Source: Pseudescherichia sp032055545
GTDB lineage: Bacteria > Pseudomonadota > Gammaproteobacteria > Enterobacterales > Enterobacteriaceae
DNA: 50,574 nucleotides
Assembly (NCBI GenBank): GCA_032055545.1
Contig: DAMBQR010000032.1
Span: 1 to 50,574, forward strand
Direction: 5' to 3'
Position 1 is the first letter of the stretch. Each line of letters starts with the position of its first letter. The notes beneath the pieces were generated by a model, which did not search any database, was not told the origin of the DNA, and was given only the letters and a program-made list of their open reading frames with translations. Shown here piece by piece: positions 41,875 to 50,537 of the stretch. A program made the translations under genes and the position numbers.

Positions 41875-44214
41875 ATGAGCTACACGAAAATTTATAATCT
41901 CTATAAAGCTAAATGGTGGGCGCTGCCGCTCGTCTTGCCTTTCCTGCTGCTGCCCCTGGCCCGCATGGTTGATACCTTTACCTGGGCCGTTGATGGCAGC
42001 GTGGTGCTCTACTATCTGCCGTTGTCGCTCTTTCTGAGCCTGATGCTCTTCTACGGCTGGGCGGCTTTGCCCGGGATTATTCTCTCCCTGATCTGGCACT
42101 ACTCTCCCGAGACCAGCGCCCCGGAGACCTTGACTAAAGTTCTCCATTTTGTGGTGCCTGTCGTGGTGAGCTGGGGCGGCTATCGCGTTTTCGTCACCCG
42201 GCGGCATAACGTCTCCTACGGCAATGCGCAGCTCACCGCCCAGCGCATGTTCTGGCAGGTCTTCTGCCCGGCTTCACTGTTTCTGCTGATCTTTCATACC
42301 ATCACCTGGCTTGGCCTGTATGAGAACTATCAGGCTCTGACCGGGGTGACGCCGTTCAGCCTGCGCACGCTGATCAACTATCAGGCGCTGCTGGTCAGCG
42401 GCCTGACCGGCACGCCGTTCTGCTATCTGCTGATCAGGGTGATCCACCATCCGCGCCACCTGAAGGGCTACCTCTCCCGTCTGCGTCAGGATTTTGACCC
42501 GAAGGTGACCCGGCTGGAGGTGGCCGCCTGGTTTGCCGTCATCGCACTGCTGATGATGCTAATGCTCTCGCCGTGGGATGAAAGTACCAGCATCTTCAGC
42601 ACCAACTATACGCTGTCGCTGCTGCTCCCGGTAATGCTGTGGGGATCGATGCGCTATGGCTACCGCTTTATGTCCATCGTCTGGACGCCGTTCCTGATGG
42701 TAAGCATTCACTACTTCTACCGCTGTATGCCGGTCTCGCCGCGCTACGATATCCAGCTGACCATCCTCTCATCCAGCTATCTGGTGTTCTCGTTTATCAT
42801 CACCTGGATGTCGATGCTGGCAACGCGCCAGCGGGTGATGCACGAGCGGGCCAGCCGCCTGGCGTGGCTCGATCCCGTGCTCAATATGCCGAACCTGCGG
42901 GCGCTTAACCGCGCCCTGGCGGATACCCCCTGGTCAGTGCTCTGCTTTTTACGCATCCCCGAGCTGGAGCTGCTGGGGCGGCACTACGGCGTGATGCTGC
43001 GCATCCAGTACAAGCAGATGCTGTCGGAGTGGCTGAAGCAGAGCCTGCATCATAATGAGTGCGTCTATCACCTGTCGGGGCATGACATAGTGATCAGGCT
43101 GAATACCGAGTCCCACGCGCTGCGCATTGCCGGGCTGGATACGCTGATCAAGCAGTTTCGCTTCGCCTGGGACGGCATGCCGCTTCAGCCGCAGGTGGGG
43201 ATGAGCTACTGCTACGTGCGCTCGCCGGTGTCGCATCTCTATCTCTTGCTCGGGGAGTTGAGCACCACGGCAGATCTCTCTCTGGAGACCCACAGTCCGG
43301 AGAGCCTCCAGCATCGCGGGGCGGTCAATCTGCAGCGCAGCCTGAAAAGCAAGGTGGAGATGATGAACCGCCTGCAACGTGCATTGGAAGAAGACAGGTT
43401 CCGCCTGATGGCGCAGCCGATCGCTGGCGTACGCGGCGACGACTACCATGAGATATTGCTGCGCATGCTCGACGACGACGGCGAGCCGATCGGCCCGGAT
43501 GCGTTCCTGCCGGTGGCCCATGAGTTTGGTCTCTCGTCGCGCATCGACCTGTGGGTGATTGAGCACACGCTGCGCTTTATGGCGCACTATCGGGAGAGGG
43601 AGCCTGGGGCGCGCTTCTCCATCAACCTGTCGCCCACCTCCGTCTGCCGGAGCAACTTCGCTCAGGAGGTCGCCAGACTGCTTGAGCGCTATGATATTGA
43701 GGCCTGGCAGCTTATTTTTGAGGTGACCGAGAGCAACTCGCTGAGCAATATCAACCAGGCAAACCAGACCCTGGGCCAGCTGCAGCAGATGGGCTGCCGG
43801 GTCGCTATCGATGATTTTGGCACCGGCTATGCCAGCTATGCGCGGCTGAAAAACGTCAACGCCGACATCCTGAAGATTGACGGCAGCTTTATCCGCAACC
43901 TGACCTCAAACAGCCTCGACTATCAGATCGTGACCTCTATCTGCCATCTGGCGCGGATGAAAAAGATGCAGGTGGTAGCGGAGTATGTCGAGAGCGAGGA
44001 GGTTCGCAGCGCTGCCGTGTCGCTGGGGATCGACTATCTGCAGGGGTTTCTGATTGGTAAACCTGCGCCGCTTGAGGCGCTGGCGAGTGATGCCCAGGCA
44101 CTGCCAAAGCGTGCCTGGGCGTCAGAGGGGCAGGGCGATGCGGATCAGGCGGCGACGCCCGAGGAGTGTTCCTCTTCGATCTTCAGCAGCCAGCCGGTGA
44201 CGCTTCCCCAGTAG
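41875..44214 (+). CDS. yfgF: Cyclic di-GMP phosphodiesterase YfgF
   Basis: Inner-membrane EAL-type phosphodiesterase active under anaerobic conditions in E. coli. 779 residues (E. coli 747). N-terminal MASE1-type membrane region (about 1-310), a degenerate GGDEF domain (LSGHD where GGDEF would be) and an EAL domain with EILLR in place of EALLR, INLSPTSV, the metal-binding DDFGTGYASY, and KIDGSFIRN. The C-terminus is about 30 residues longer than E. coli's and runs antisense over the 3' end of ppx by 70 bp. Confidence 0.95.
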   Translation: MSYTKIYNLYKAKWWALPLVLPFLLLPLARMVDTFTWAVDGSVVLYYLPLSLFLSLMLFYGWAALPGIILSLIWHYSPETSAPETLTKVLHFVVPVVVSWGGYRVFVTRRHNVSYGNAQLTAQRMFWQVFCPASLFLLIFHTITWLGLYENYQALTGVTPFSLRTLINYQALLVSGLTGTPFCYLLIRVIHHPRHLKGYLSRLRQDFDPKVTRLEVAAWFAVIALLMMLMLSPWDESTSIFSTNYTLSLLLPVMLWGSMRYGYRFMSIVWTPFLMVSIHYFYRCMPVSPRYDIQLTILSSSYLVFSFIITWMSMLATRQRVMHERASRLAWLDPVLNMPNLRALNRALADTPWSVLCFLRIPELELLGRHYGVMLRIQYKQMLSEWLKQSLHHNECVYHLSGHDIVIRLNTESHALRIAGLDTLIKQFRFAWDGMPLQPQVGMSYCYVRSPVSHLYLLLGELSTTADLSLETHSPESLQHRGAVNLQRSLKSKVEMMNRLQRALEEDRFRLMAQPIAGVRGDDYHEILLRMLDDDGEPIGPDAFLPVAHEFGLSSRIDLWVIEHTLRFMAHYREREPGARFSINLSPTSVCRSNFAQEVARLLERYDIEAWQLIFEVTESNSLSNINQANQTLGQLQQMGCRVAIDDFGTGYASYARLKNVNADILKIDGSFIRNLTSNSLDYQIVTSICHLARMKKMQVVAEYVESEEVRSAAVSLGIDYLQGFLIGKPAPLEALASDAQALPKRAWASEGQGDADQAATPEECSSSIFSSQPVTLPQ

Positions 44215-45686
44215 TCCTGCTCCTTCTCCAGATCCAGCAGCACCAGCGCGTTCTGGGTGAACCAGTCGCGAGGGAAGCTGAGGGTCCAGTGGTTATCATC
44301 GGTGGTCAGACGCAGGGTTGGCGGGGTGGTGGTCGCCTGGCGCTGGTTGTTCAGCAGCACGCCGAGGCGCAGGAGCTGGATCAGCGGTAAGAACTGCTTC
44401 TTCTTAAACAGGGTAAAGCGCGGCAGATCGTCGAGCTTGATCCCTTTGCGGTGGAAGCGCACCAGGGTCGCCATCATCGACTGCTGCTCCTGATTAAAGC
44501 CCGGCAGGTCGCTGTTCTGCAGAATATAGGCCGAGTGGCGGTGCATTCCACTGTGGTTGATATTCAGCCCGACCTCGTGCAGCATCGCCGCCCACTTCAG
44601 CAGGGCCGCCAGCTGCGGATTTGCCAGCTTCGGATTCTGCGCTTCCCACTGCTCGTACATATGGGTCGTCGTCTCCAGCACGCGGCGGGCCTGCTCCCGA
44701 TCGATGTTGTACTGGTTGGCGAGACTTTGCGCGGTACGGCTGCGGATATCCTGATGGCGGAAGCGACCCTCCATCTCATACAGCACCCCTTCACGCAGCG
44801 CGCCGTCGGAGAGACGCAGCTCGCGAATAGCCAGCGCGTCAAACACGCCGCACAGGATCGCCAGACCCGGTACAAAGACGGCTTTACGATCGTCGGAAAG
44901 GCCCGGCAGGTTGAGGGTGTCAAAGCTGGTGTGCTTCAGCACCTCGGCGACCAGCTTATCCAGCCGTTCGGGAGTAATAAAACCATCCTTCTCGCCCATC
45001 GCCAGCAGCACTTCATGGGCAGCCTTGATGCTGCCCGACGCGCCCAGCGCCACGTTCCAGCCCTGAATGCGATACTGCCAGGTGAGGCTCTCCAGCTTCT
45101 GCACCGCCGCCATGCGTGCGCGGTGGAAGTTCTCCCGGTTGATAGTGCGCCCCGGGAAATAGGTTTGCGCGAAGCTGACGCAGCCCATGCGACGGCTCTC
45201 AACCAGGATAGGCTGGAAATCTTCGCCGATCACCAGCTCCGTAGAGCCACCGCCGATATCGATCACCAGCTTGCGGCCTTTTTCCGGCTGCGTGTGCTCA
45301 ACGCCCATAAAGATCAGTCGGGCCTCTTCGTTGCCGGAGATGATCTCAATCGGGTAGGGGATCACCTGCTCCGCACGCTTGAGGAAGTCGGCGGCGTTAG
45401 TGGCCTGACGCAGGGTGTGCGTCCCGACAATGCAGACGTTAGCCGGGTCGAAGCCCTGCAGGCGTTCGGCAAACAGCGACAGGCAGCTCAGCCCGCGCTC
45501 AATCGCCTCTTCGCTCAGGACGCTGTTCTCATCCAGGCCATCGGCCAGGTGCACGCGCTGCTTCAGGCGGCCAATGATCTGCATGGCCCCATCCACCACG
45601 CGGGCGATGACCATATGGAAACTGTTCGAACCGAGATCGACTGCAGCAAACTCCTGCGGCCGTGGGGTATTGTCATTTATCGGCAT
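44145..45686 (-). CDS. ppx: Exopolyphosphatase
   Basis: Releases phosphate from the ends of polyphosphate and hydrolyses pppGpp. 513 residues, as in E. coli. Sugar-kinase/Hsp70-fold signatures: AAVDLGSNSFHMVIA at the N-terminus, IIGRLKQRVHLADGL, SGNEEARLIFMGV and VIDIGGGSTELVIG; C-terminal HD-like helical domain (about 310-513) with MLHEVGLNINHSG. Three bp after ppk, one operon. Its 3' end overlaps yfgF in antisense. Confidence 0.98.
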   Translation of the reverse strand: MPINDNTPRPQEFAAVDLGSNSFHMVIARVVDGAMQIIGRLKQRVHLADGLDENSVLSEEAIERGLSCLSLFAERLQGFDPANVCIVGTHTLRQATNAADFLKRAEQVIPYPIEIISGNEEARLIFMGVEHTQPEKGRKLVIDIGGGSTELVIGEDFQPILVESRRMGCVSFAQTYFPGRTINRENFHRARMAAVQKLESLTWQYRIQGWNVALGASGSIKAAHEVLLAMGEKDGFITPERLDKLVAEVLKHTSFDTLNLPGLSDDRKAVFVPGLAILCGVFDALAIRELRLSDGALREGVLYEMEGRFRHQDIRSRTAQSLANQYNIDREQARRVLETTTHMYEQWEAQNPKLANPQLAALLKWAAMLHEVGLNINHSGMHRHSAYILQNSDLPGFNQEQQSMMATLVRFHRKGIKLDDLPRFTLFKKKQFLPLIQLLRLGVLLNNQRQATTTPPTLRLTTDDNHWTLSFPRDWFTQNALVLLDLEKEQDYWGSVTGWLLKIEEEHSSGVAA

Positions 45687-45689
45687 AGA

Positions 45690-47750
45690 TTAGTCTGGTT
45701 GTTCGAGTGATTTTATATAGTCGTAAATCGCCAACTGCGCGCGAACCTTGCGGCGGTTGCCCCGTTGCACATAGCGATTACTCAATTCCTTGTCGATATA
45801 CCGTGCTTTCACGGTGTCGCTGAGCAGGATCTCAATGATATCCAGCACGCGTTGCTTAAGGCGCGGATCGAGCAACGGGGCCGCCACCTCAATACGGTAA
45901 TCAATATTACGCGTCATCCAGTCGGCAGACGAGAGGTAAACCTGCTTATCGCCGCCATTTTCGAAAATATAGATGCGATCGTGCTCAAGATAGCGGTCCA
46001 CGATGCTGATCACCCGGATGTTGTCGCTCAAACCTTCCAGCTCCGGGATCAGCGAACACATGCCGCGTATCAGCAGGTTGACCGGCACGCCGGAGCCGGA
46101 TGCGGCATAGAGCCGGTCCACCAGGCCTTTATCCACCAGGTTGTTGAGCTTCAGGGTGATCCCCGACGGCTGACCATTTTGCGCATTGGCGATTTCACGG
46201 TCGATCATGTCATACAGCAGGCGGCGCGAGTTTTGCGGCGACACCAGCAGGTACTCAAAGTGTACCGGGCGGTAGGGGTTCTCGATAAAGTTAAACACCC
46301 GGCGCACCTCGTTAGTGATGCGTGCGTCGGCGGTGAGCAGAGAGTAGTCGGTATAGAGCCGGGCGGTTTTCTCGTTAAAGTTACCGGTACCGATGTGGGC
46401 GTAGCGCACCACCTCATCGTTCTCTTTACGCGAGATAAGGAACAGCTTGGCGTGAATTTTCAGCCCCGGCGCGGAGAAGATCACATGCGCCCCGGCCTCC
46501 GTCAGGCGTTTCGCCCAGTGGATGTTGGCCTCTTCATCGAAGCGCGCCTGCAGCTCTACCACCACGGTTACTTTCTTGCCGTTGTGCGCGGCGTGGATCA
46601 TCGCGTCGATGATGCGCGAATCTTTCGCCACGCGGTAGATGTTGATCTTGATCGCCAGCACGTTAGGGTCGAACGAGGCCTGGCGCAGCAGCTCCAGCAC
46701 GTGCTCAAAGGTGTGGTACGGATAGTAGAGCAGCACGTCCCGCTCGCGAATGGCGTCGAAGCCGTTGCGGAAGTTATCGAACCAGACATGGCGCAGGCGC
46801 GGCAGCGGCTTGTTCACCAGGTTGGCTTTGCCCACGTTCGGGAAGTTGATGAAGTCTTTGAAGTTGTGGTAGCGGCCGCCCGGAACGATAGAGTCATAGC
46901 GCGAAATAGTCAGCTTCTCGCGCAGCATCTCTACCATCGCGTCCGGCATATCGCGCTGGTAGACAAAGCGCACCGGCTCAGCGGTGAGACGCTGCTTGAG
47001 GCTGGAGGACATCAGCTCCATCAGGCTCGACTCCATCTCGTGCACCAGGTCGTACTCGGCGTCACGGGTCATCTTCATCGAGTAGGCATTCAGCGCGTCG
47101 TAGTCAAAGAAACCGTAGAAGATATCATCCAGGCAGTAGCGCAGGATGTTATCCAGCAGGATCATCGGCTTACGGCGGCGCGGCGTCTCCGGTGGCAGGT
47201 TGACGAAACGCGGCACCTTATCCGACGGGATCTCCAGCAGCGCGTAGCGAATGGTCTCTCCGCGAATGATCTCTACCGCCAGATAGGTGTAGTCATCCTT
47301 CAGGAACTGCACCAGGTCGGTTTCGCGGTTGATGAGGATCGGTGTAATGTGCTGGCGCAGATAGTGTTTGAAATAGTGGCGCAGCCAGGTTTGCTGGTTT
47401 TCGGAGAGCTGGCGTTCGTTGATCAAGAAGATCTGGTTGCGGGCCATCTCCAGCAGCAGGTCGTTATAGAGACCGTTGAACTCCTGGTCGGCTTTTAATA
47501 CCCGGGTCTGGATCTTACCGAGCAGGTGTCGGGAGTGGGCGTTCGAGCCTTGCTCTTCGCTGATGATGATCCGGCGCTTTAGCTCAGCAAAGCGCACCTT
47601 GTAGAACTCATCAAGGTTGTTGGAGTAGATGCCCAGGAAACGCATTCGCTCAATAAGAGGGTTACTCTTGTCGGCGGCTTCCTGAAGCACGCGTTCATTG
47701 AACGCTAACCAGCTTAATTCTTTTTCGATGTATAGCTTTTCCTGACCCAT
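45690..47750 (-). CDS. ppk: Polyphosphate kinase 1
   Basis: Reversible transfer of the ATP gamma-phosphate to polyphosphate. 686 residues (E. coli 688). The autophosphorylated histidine is His433 in KIHAKLFLISR; domain order N, H (head), C1, C2 by family. Starts MGQEKLYIEKELSWLAFNERV. Membrane-associated in E. coli. Upstream there is a good promoter and a Pho-box-like repeat. Confidence 0.98.
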   Translation of the reverse strand: MGQEKLYIEKELSWLAFNERVLQEAADKSNPLIERMRFLGIYSNNLDEFYKVRFAELKRRIIISEEQGSNAHSRHLLGKIQTRVLKADQEFNGLYNDLLLEMARNQIFLINERQLSENQQTWLRHYFKHYLRQHITPILINRETDLVQFLKDDYTYLAVEIIRGETIRYALLEIPSDKVPRFVNLPPETPRRRKPMILLDNILRYCLDDIFYGFFDYDALNAYSMKMTRDAEYDLVHEMESSLMELMSSSLKQRLTAEPVRFVYQRDMPDAMVEMLREKLTISRYDSIVPGGRYHNFKDFINFPNVGKANLVNKPLPRLRHVWFDNFRNGFDAIRERDVLLYYPYHTFEHVLELLRQASFDPNVLAIKINIYRVAKDSRIIDAMIHAAHNGKKVTVVVELQARFDEEANIHWAKRLTEAGAHVIFSAPGLKIHAKLFLISRKENDEVVRYAHIGTGNFNEKTARLYTDYSLLTADARITNEVRRVFNFIENPYRPVHFEYLLVSPQNSRRLLYDMIDREIANAQNGQPSGITLKLNNLVDKGLVDRLYAASGSGVPVNLLIRGMCSLIPELEGLSDNIRVISIVDRYLEHDRIYIFENGGDKQVYLSSADWMTRNIDYRIEVAAPLLDPRLKQRVLDIIEILLSDTVKARYIDKELSNRYVQRGNRRKVRAQLAIYDYIKSLEQPD

Positions 47751-47804
47751 TACAACTCACACTCCGGTTCAATCTCGGGACGTGGCAAATCCATCTCAGC
47801 CTTT

Positions 47805-47857
47805 ATTATGGTGAGAATTACCACAGCTTGTCCAATTGTGACAGATAAGTATGACAG
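47805..47857 (-). promoter_or_regulatory. ppk promoter with Pho-box-like repeat
   Basis: On the minus strand: -35 TGGACA (47834-47829) and -10 CATAAT (47810-47805), spacing 18. Directly upstream, CTGTCAT (47857-47851) and CTGTCAC (47844-47838) are two good PhoB half-sites, but separated by 6 bp rather than the usual 4. Confidence 0.5.
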
Positions 47858-47877
47858 TAATCTGATAATGCAGCGTT

Positions 47878-47909
47878 TATTGCCGGACGGTGCAGGCTGT
47901 CCGGCAATA
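47878..47909 (-). terminator. Hairpin after purN
   Basis: A perfect 11-bp stem (47878-47888 with 47899-47909), 10-nt loop, GCCGGAC/GTCCGGC core; the minus-strand 3' side is AAACG, no T run. Probably an RNA 3'-end element, possibly a REP derivative. Confidence 0.55.
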
Positions 47910-47915
47910 GAAAGA

Positions 47916-48554
47916 CTACTCGGCGGCGTGTCCTTGCAGGGGGAGCTGGACGCCATCGAGCCACGCGGCACCGTCGCGCATCGCCAGACGGCCGTCGATA
48001 AACCAGCTGACCACCAGGGGGTAGATCGCATGCTCCTGGGTCTGAACGCGATCGGTCACGTCCTCTTCGCTGTCGCCGGGGAAGACCGGGACTTTGGCTT
48101 GCAGGATCACCGGTCCGCCGTCCAGCTCGTCGGTAACGAAATGCACGGAGGTGCCGTGCTCTTCGTCGCCGTTGGCCAGCGCCTGACGGTGGGTATGCAG
48201 GCCAGGGTATTTCGGCAGCAGGGAGGGGTGGATATTCAGCAGGCGTCCCTGATAGTGGGCGACAAATTCAGGGCTAAGAATGCGCATATAGCCCGCCAGC
48301 ACCACCAGATCCGGGGCGTAGGCGTCGATCTCCATCATCAGCTCACGGTCAAAAGCGTCACGGCTGGCAAACTGGCCAGCCGTGATGGCGTGGGCCGCAA
48401 TCCCGGCCTCACGCGCGCGCTGCAGGCCGAACGCGTCGGCCTTATTACTGAATACCGCACGGATAGTGGCGTTAATTCTCTTCTGCTCGCAGGCGTCGAT
48501 AATTGCCTGCAAATTGCTTCCGTTACCGGAAATGAGCACCACTATGTTTTTCAT
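47916..48554 (-). CDS. purN: Phosphoribosylglycinamide formyltransferase 1
   Basis: Third step of purine biosynthesis: 10-formyl-THF-dependent formylation of GAR. 212 residues, as in E. coli. Visible: ISGNGSNLQAIIDAC (phosphate binding), LNIHPSLLPKYPGLH (catalytic region with His) and VTDELDGGPV with the catalytic Asp. ATG overlaps the purM stop by 4 bp (ATGA), so coupled. Confidence 0.98.
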   Translation of the reverse strand: MKNIVVLISGNGSNLQAIIDACEQKRINATIRAVFSNKADAFGLQRAREAGIAAHAITAGQFASRDAFDRELMMEIDAYAPDLVVLAGYMRILSPEFVAHYQGRLLNIHPSLLPKYPGLHTHRQALANGDEEHGTSVHFVTDELDGGPVILQAKVPVFPGDSEEDVTDRVQTQEHAIYPLVVSWFIDGRLAMRDGAAWLDGVQLPLQGHAAE

Positions 48555-49588
48555 GCGATGACCACGCGCTCGCTGGAATCAGAGGCTTTAATCATACCAA
48601 TTTTCCAGGCCTTTTCACCTTTCGCGTTCATCAGCGCGATCGCTTTATCTGCATCCTGCGCAGAGAGGGCGATGACCATGCCAACGCCACAGTTAAAGGT
48701 GCGGTACATCTCGTGCTGGCTGACGTTGCCCGCCTGCTGCAGCCAGTTGAAGACGGAAGGCCACTGCCAGCTGGATTCGTCAATCACCGCCTGGGTGTTG
48801 TCCGGCAGCACGCGCGGAATGTTCTCCCAGAAGCCGCCGCCGGTGAGGTGGGCGATAGCGTGAACGTCAACGTTGGCAATCAGCTCAAGAATGTTTTTCA
48901 CGTAGATGCGGGTCGGGGCCAGGAGGTGATCCGCCAGCGATTTACCGTCGAGCTGGGTCGTTTCCGGATCGCAGCCGCTCACCTCAACGATTTTACGCAC
49001 CAGCGAGTAGCCGTTAGAGTGCGGCCCGCTGGAGCCAAGGGCAATCAGCACGTCACCGTCAGTGACTTTGGAGCCGTCGATGATCTCCGATTTCTCAACC
49101 ACGCCGACGCAGAAGCCCGCCACGTCATAATCTTCACCGTGGTACATGCCCGGCATCTCAGCGGTTTCGCCGCCCACCAGCGCACAGCCGGACTGCAGGC
49201 AGCCTTCCGCGATGCCGTTGATGACGCTGGCAGCGGTATCGACGTCCAGCTTGCCGGTAGCGTAGTAGTCGAGGAAGAAGAGCGGCTCAGCGCCCTGGAC
49301 CACCAGGTCGTTCACGCACATGGCCACCAGATCGATGCCGATGGTATCATGACGCTTAAGGTCCATCGCCAGGCGCAGCTTGGTGCCCACGCCGTCAGTA
49401 CCGGAAACCAGCACCGGCTCACGATATTTTTGCGGCAGCGCGCACAGCGCACCGAAGCCACCCAGTCCACCCATCACTTCCGGGCGGCGGGTTTTCTTCA
49501 CTACGCCTTTGATTCGGTCAACCAGTGCATTACCTGCGTCAATATCAACACCGGCATCTTTGTAGCTGAGAGAGGTTTTATCGGTCAC
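48551..49588 (-). CDS. purM: Phosphoribosylformylglycinamidine cyclo-ligase
   Basis: ATP-dependent ring closure of FGAM to AIR. Start set at GTG 49588 (MTDKTSLSYKDAGVDIDAG), giving 345 residues as in E. coli; an in-frame GTG at 49603 would add five residues that include the presumed ribosome site GGGGA. Family motifs: GTDGVGTKLRLA, VGGETAEMPGMY and LTGGGFWENIPR. First gene of purMN. Confidence 0.97.
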   Translation of the reverse strand: MTDKTSLSYKDAGVDIDAGNALVDRIKGVVKKTRRPEVMGGLGGFGALCALPQKYREPVLVSGTDGVGTKLRLAMDLKRHDTIGIDLVAMCVNDLVVQGAEPLFFLDYYATGKLDVDTAASVINGIAEGCLQSGCALVGGETAEMPGMYHGEDYDVAGFCVGVVEKSEIIDGSKVTDGDVLIALGSSGPHSNGYSLVRKIVEVSGCDPETTQLDGKSLADHLLAPTRIYVKNILELIANVDVHAIAHLTGGGFWENIPRVLPDNTQAVIDESSWQWPSVFNWLQQAGNVSQHEMYRTFNCGVGMVIALSAQDADKAIALMNAKGEKAWKIGMIKASDSSERVVIA

Positions 49589-49630
49589 TGCTTGGATCCC
49601 CACATGGCGATAGAAATAAAATTCGGCGCA

Positions 49631-49659
49631 ATTCTAACAGCCAAGGCAAACGTTTGCGA
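49631..49659 (-). promoter_or_regulatory. purM promoter with PurR operator
   Basis: PurR box AGGCAAACGTTTGCGA at 49644-49659, 15 of 16 with free positions allowed. On the minus strand a -10 TAGAAT (49636-49631) places the box over the -35 region, as expected for PurR repression of purMN. Confidence 0.85.
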
Positions 49660-49713
49660 GTCCATTATTCATGGCTCTCAGTGAACGTTGCGATATACTG
49701 ATTTTCAGTCTGA

Positions 49714-49727
49714 TTGATCGGGATCAA
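49714..49727. promoter_or_regulatory. Perfect FNR/CRP-family consensus TTGAT-N4-ATCAA
   Basis: TTGATCGGGATCAA is an exact FNR consensus palindrome. It lies between purM and upp; centre about -52 to the likely upp start and about -96 to the likely purM start. Neither distance is a classic activator position, so its target is uncertain. Confidence 0.5.
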
Positions 49728-49760
49728 CGCTCTACCTATAGCGCAACGGAAAAAAAGCGG

Positions 49761-49766
49761 TATAAT
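49761..49766 (+). promoter_or_regulatory. upp -10 box
   Basis: A perfect TATAAT 48 bp before the upp start; no good -35 at 16-18 bp upstream is visible. Confidence 0.55.
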
Positions 49767-49813
49767 CCGGCGATTTTTTTGTGGCTGCCAACTGTCTGGG
49801 GAAGGAGAAGAGT

Positions 49814-50440
49814 ATGAAGATCGTGGAAGTAAAACACCCACTCGTCAAACACAAGCTGGGACTGATGCGTGAGAATGACATCAGCACCAAACGCTTTCGT
49901 GAACTCGCCTCTGAAGTAGGCAGCCTGCTGACCTATGAAGCGACCGCCGATCTGGAGACCGAGAAGGTGACCATTGAGGGCTGGAACGGTCCGGTAGAAG
50001 TTGAGCAGATCAAAGGTAAAAAAATTACCGTGGTGCCGATCCTGCGCGCTGGTCTGGGGATGATGGAAGGGGTACTGGAGCACGTCCCAAGCGCGCGCAT
50101 CAGCGTGGTCGGTATCTACCGCGACGAAACCACCCTCGAGCCGGTGCCTTACTTCCAGAAGCTGGTATCGAACATCGACGAGCGTATGGCGCTGGTGGTT
50201 GACCCGATGCTGGCAACCGGCGGCTCAATGATCGCCACCATCGACCTGCTGAAAAAAGCGGGCTGTACCAGCATTAAGGTGCTGGTACTCGTTGCCGCCC
50301 CGGAAGGCGTGGCCGCGCTGGAGAAGGCGCATCCGGATATCGAACTCTATACCGCATCGGTCGATCAGGGTCTTAACGAGCATGGGTACATTATTCCTGG
50401 CCTCGGCGATGCCGGCGACAAGATTTTTGGTACCAAGTAA
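49814..50440 (+). CDS. upp: Uracil phosphoribosyltransferase
   Basis: Salvage of uracil to UMP with PRPP. Start set at ATG 49814 (MKIVEVKHPLVKHKLG) with GGAGAAG upstream, giving 208 residues as in E. coli; the upstream in-frame start at 49781 is rejected. PRPP-binding loop VVDPMLATGGS is present, and the C-terminus GDAGDKIFGTK is typical. Adjacent uraA supplies uracil. Confidence 0.98.
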   Translation: MKIVEVKHPLVKHKLGLMRENDISTKRFRELASEVGSLLTYEATADLETEKVTIEGWNGPVEVEQIKGKKITVVPILRAGLGMMEGVLEHVPSARISVVGIYRDETTLEPVPYFQKLVSNIDERMALVVDPMLATGGSMIATIDLLKKAGCTSIKVLVLVAAPEGVAALEKAHPDIELYTASVDQGLNEHGYIIPGLGDAGDKIFGTK

Positions 50441-50457
50441 TTGAATAAATGAAAAAG

Positions 50458-50485
50458 AGCCGACTTTGATAGTCGGCTTTTTTTT
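50458..50485 (+). terminator. Rho-independent terminator/attenuator between upp and uraA
   Basis: A perfect 8-bp stem (50458-50465 with 50471-50478), 5-nt loop, and a run of eight T. It probably reduces transcription from upp into uraA. Confidence 0.88.
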
Positions 50486-50537
50486 GAATAAAAGACGCAG
50501 TTCGCCTTATACAAAACACAACTCAGAGGAAAACACT

